Source: Oscillospiraceae bacterium
Lineage (GTDB): Bacteria > Bacillota > Clostridia > Oscillospirales > Ruminococcaceae
Direction of reading: 5' to 3'
Length of the DNA: 5,059 nt
Assembly: GCA_022511485.1 (NCBI GenBank)
Contig: JAFLUJ010000097.1
Location: forward strand, 1 to 5,059
The position numbers and the translations under genes were made by a program. Numbering within the stretch: the stretch's first letter is position 1; each line of letters opens with the position of its first letter. Shown piece by piece: positions 4,974-5,059 of the stretch. Below the pieces are notes generated by a model, which made no database searches, was not told the origin of the DNA, and saw nothing but the letters and a program-made list of their open reading frames with translations.

Positions 4974-5030
4974 AGCTTCCTCTGCTGCTAATATTTCTCC
5001 CCGGATACAATATTAGCAGCAGAGGAAGCT
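4974..5030. repeat. Perfect 22-bp inverted repeat with 13-nt loop
   Basis: Bases 4974-4995 are the exact reverse complement of 5009-5030; the loop is TCTCCCCGGATAC (4996-5008). The pairing stops at once outside the arms (G4973 opposite G5031). Neither strand has a T run after it, so it is not an intrinsic terminator. On the minus strand the loop carries GGGGAG, which resembles a ribosome binding site. The arms include GCTGCT/AGCAGC trinucleotide repeats. It may be a real stem-loop at a gene boundary, a small palindromic element, or an assembly error near the end of the sequence. Confidence 0.85.
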
Positions 5031-5059
5031 GCTTCGATAAGCATATGATTTTTAATATC
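4988..5059 (-). CDS. Possible C-terminal end of an upstream frame, or the displaced N-terminal part of the TPR-like gene
   Basis: From the right edge the minus strand is open for 23 codons (reading ...NHMLIEAASSAANIVSGEKY) and stops at TAG (4990-4988). It is too short to assign. It is one base out of frame with the TPR-like gene: a single extra base in the G4 run (5000-5003) would join the two as ...NIVSGGEILAAEEAL..., a smooth helix-rich sequence. It may therefore be the displaced upstream part of that gene, or the end of a different gene. No family is recognised. Confidence 0.3.
   Translation of the reverse strand, partial: DIKNHMLIEAASSAANIVSGEKY

Noticed and set aside
4974..5030. Invertible (phase-variable) segment or CRISPR repeat
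   Set aside because: A 13-nt loop is too short for site-specific inversion of a promoter or gene, there is no recombinase in the window, and the unit is not repeated with spacers.
4974..5059. Simple fold-back chimera at the end of the sequence
   Set aside because: A fold-back would continue the inverted match beyond 22 bp, but the flanks (G4973 and G5031 outward) are unrelated. Other assembly errors remain possible.

Overview
All supported genes in this window lie on the minus strand, so transcription runs from high to low coordinates. Gene content and sequence style suggest a Gram-positive anaerobe of the Clostridia, most likely Ruminococcus or a close relative (Oscillospiraceae). The grounds are strong AGGAGG-type ribosome binding sites, a sigma-A promoter with TTGACT and TATAAT, a clostridial-type MnmA, an anaerobe-type flavin-reductase-like protein, and a diguanylate cyclase fused to a LacI-type sensor. 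The genus is an inference from family resemblance, not a measured match.

Layout in the direction of transcription. At 5059-4950 lies an unresolved entry region. It holds a perfect 22-bp inverted repeat with a 13-nt loop and a break in reading frame. A TPR-like helical-repeat gene (to 4395) follows, ending in a tetrapeptide-repeat acidic tail encoded by a 12-bp tandem repeat. Its last 8 nt overlap the start of mnmA (4402-3332), the tRNA U34 2-thiouridylase. After 51 nt comes a flavin-reductase-like FMN protein (3280-2789), whose stop codon abuts the ribosome binding site of a 54-residue unknown protein (2774-2610). A 106-nt spacer with two adjacent hairpins, one capped by a C(UUCG)G tetraloop on the transcribed strand, leads to mntP (2503-1928), a six-helix manganese exporter. 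A short GC-rich hairpin follows mntP. A clear promoter (1836-1864) surrounded by TTTCATT repeats then drives a long diguanylate cyclase gene (1795 to the left edge, incomplete), which has a LacI/PBP1-like sensor without an HTH and an intact GGDEF motif.

The first five genes could form one transcription unit: there is an overlap, a coupled start, and no convincing promoter or terminator between them. Together they cover tRNA thiolation, flavin redox chemistry and manganese efflux. The diguanylate cyclase is a separate unit.

I see no CRISPR array, transposase, phage gene, tRNA, rRNA or defence system. The sequences most worth a second look are the 22-bp inverted repeat with adjacent frame break, the 12-bp coding minisatellite before mnmA, and the UUCG hairpin before mntP. 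No wholly new system is evident.
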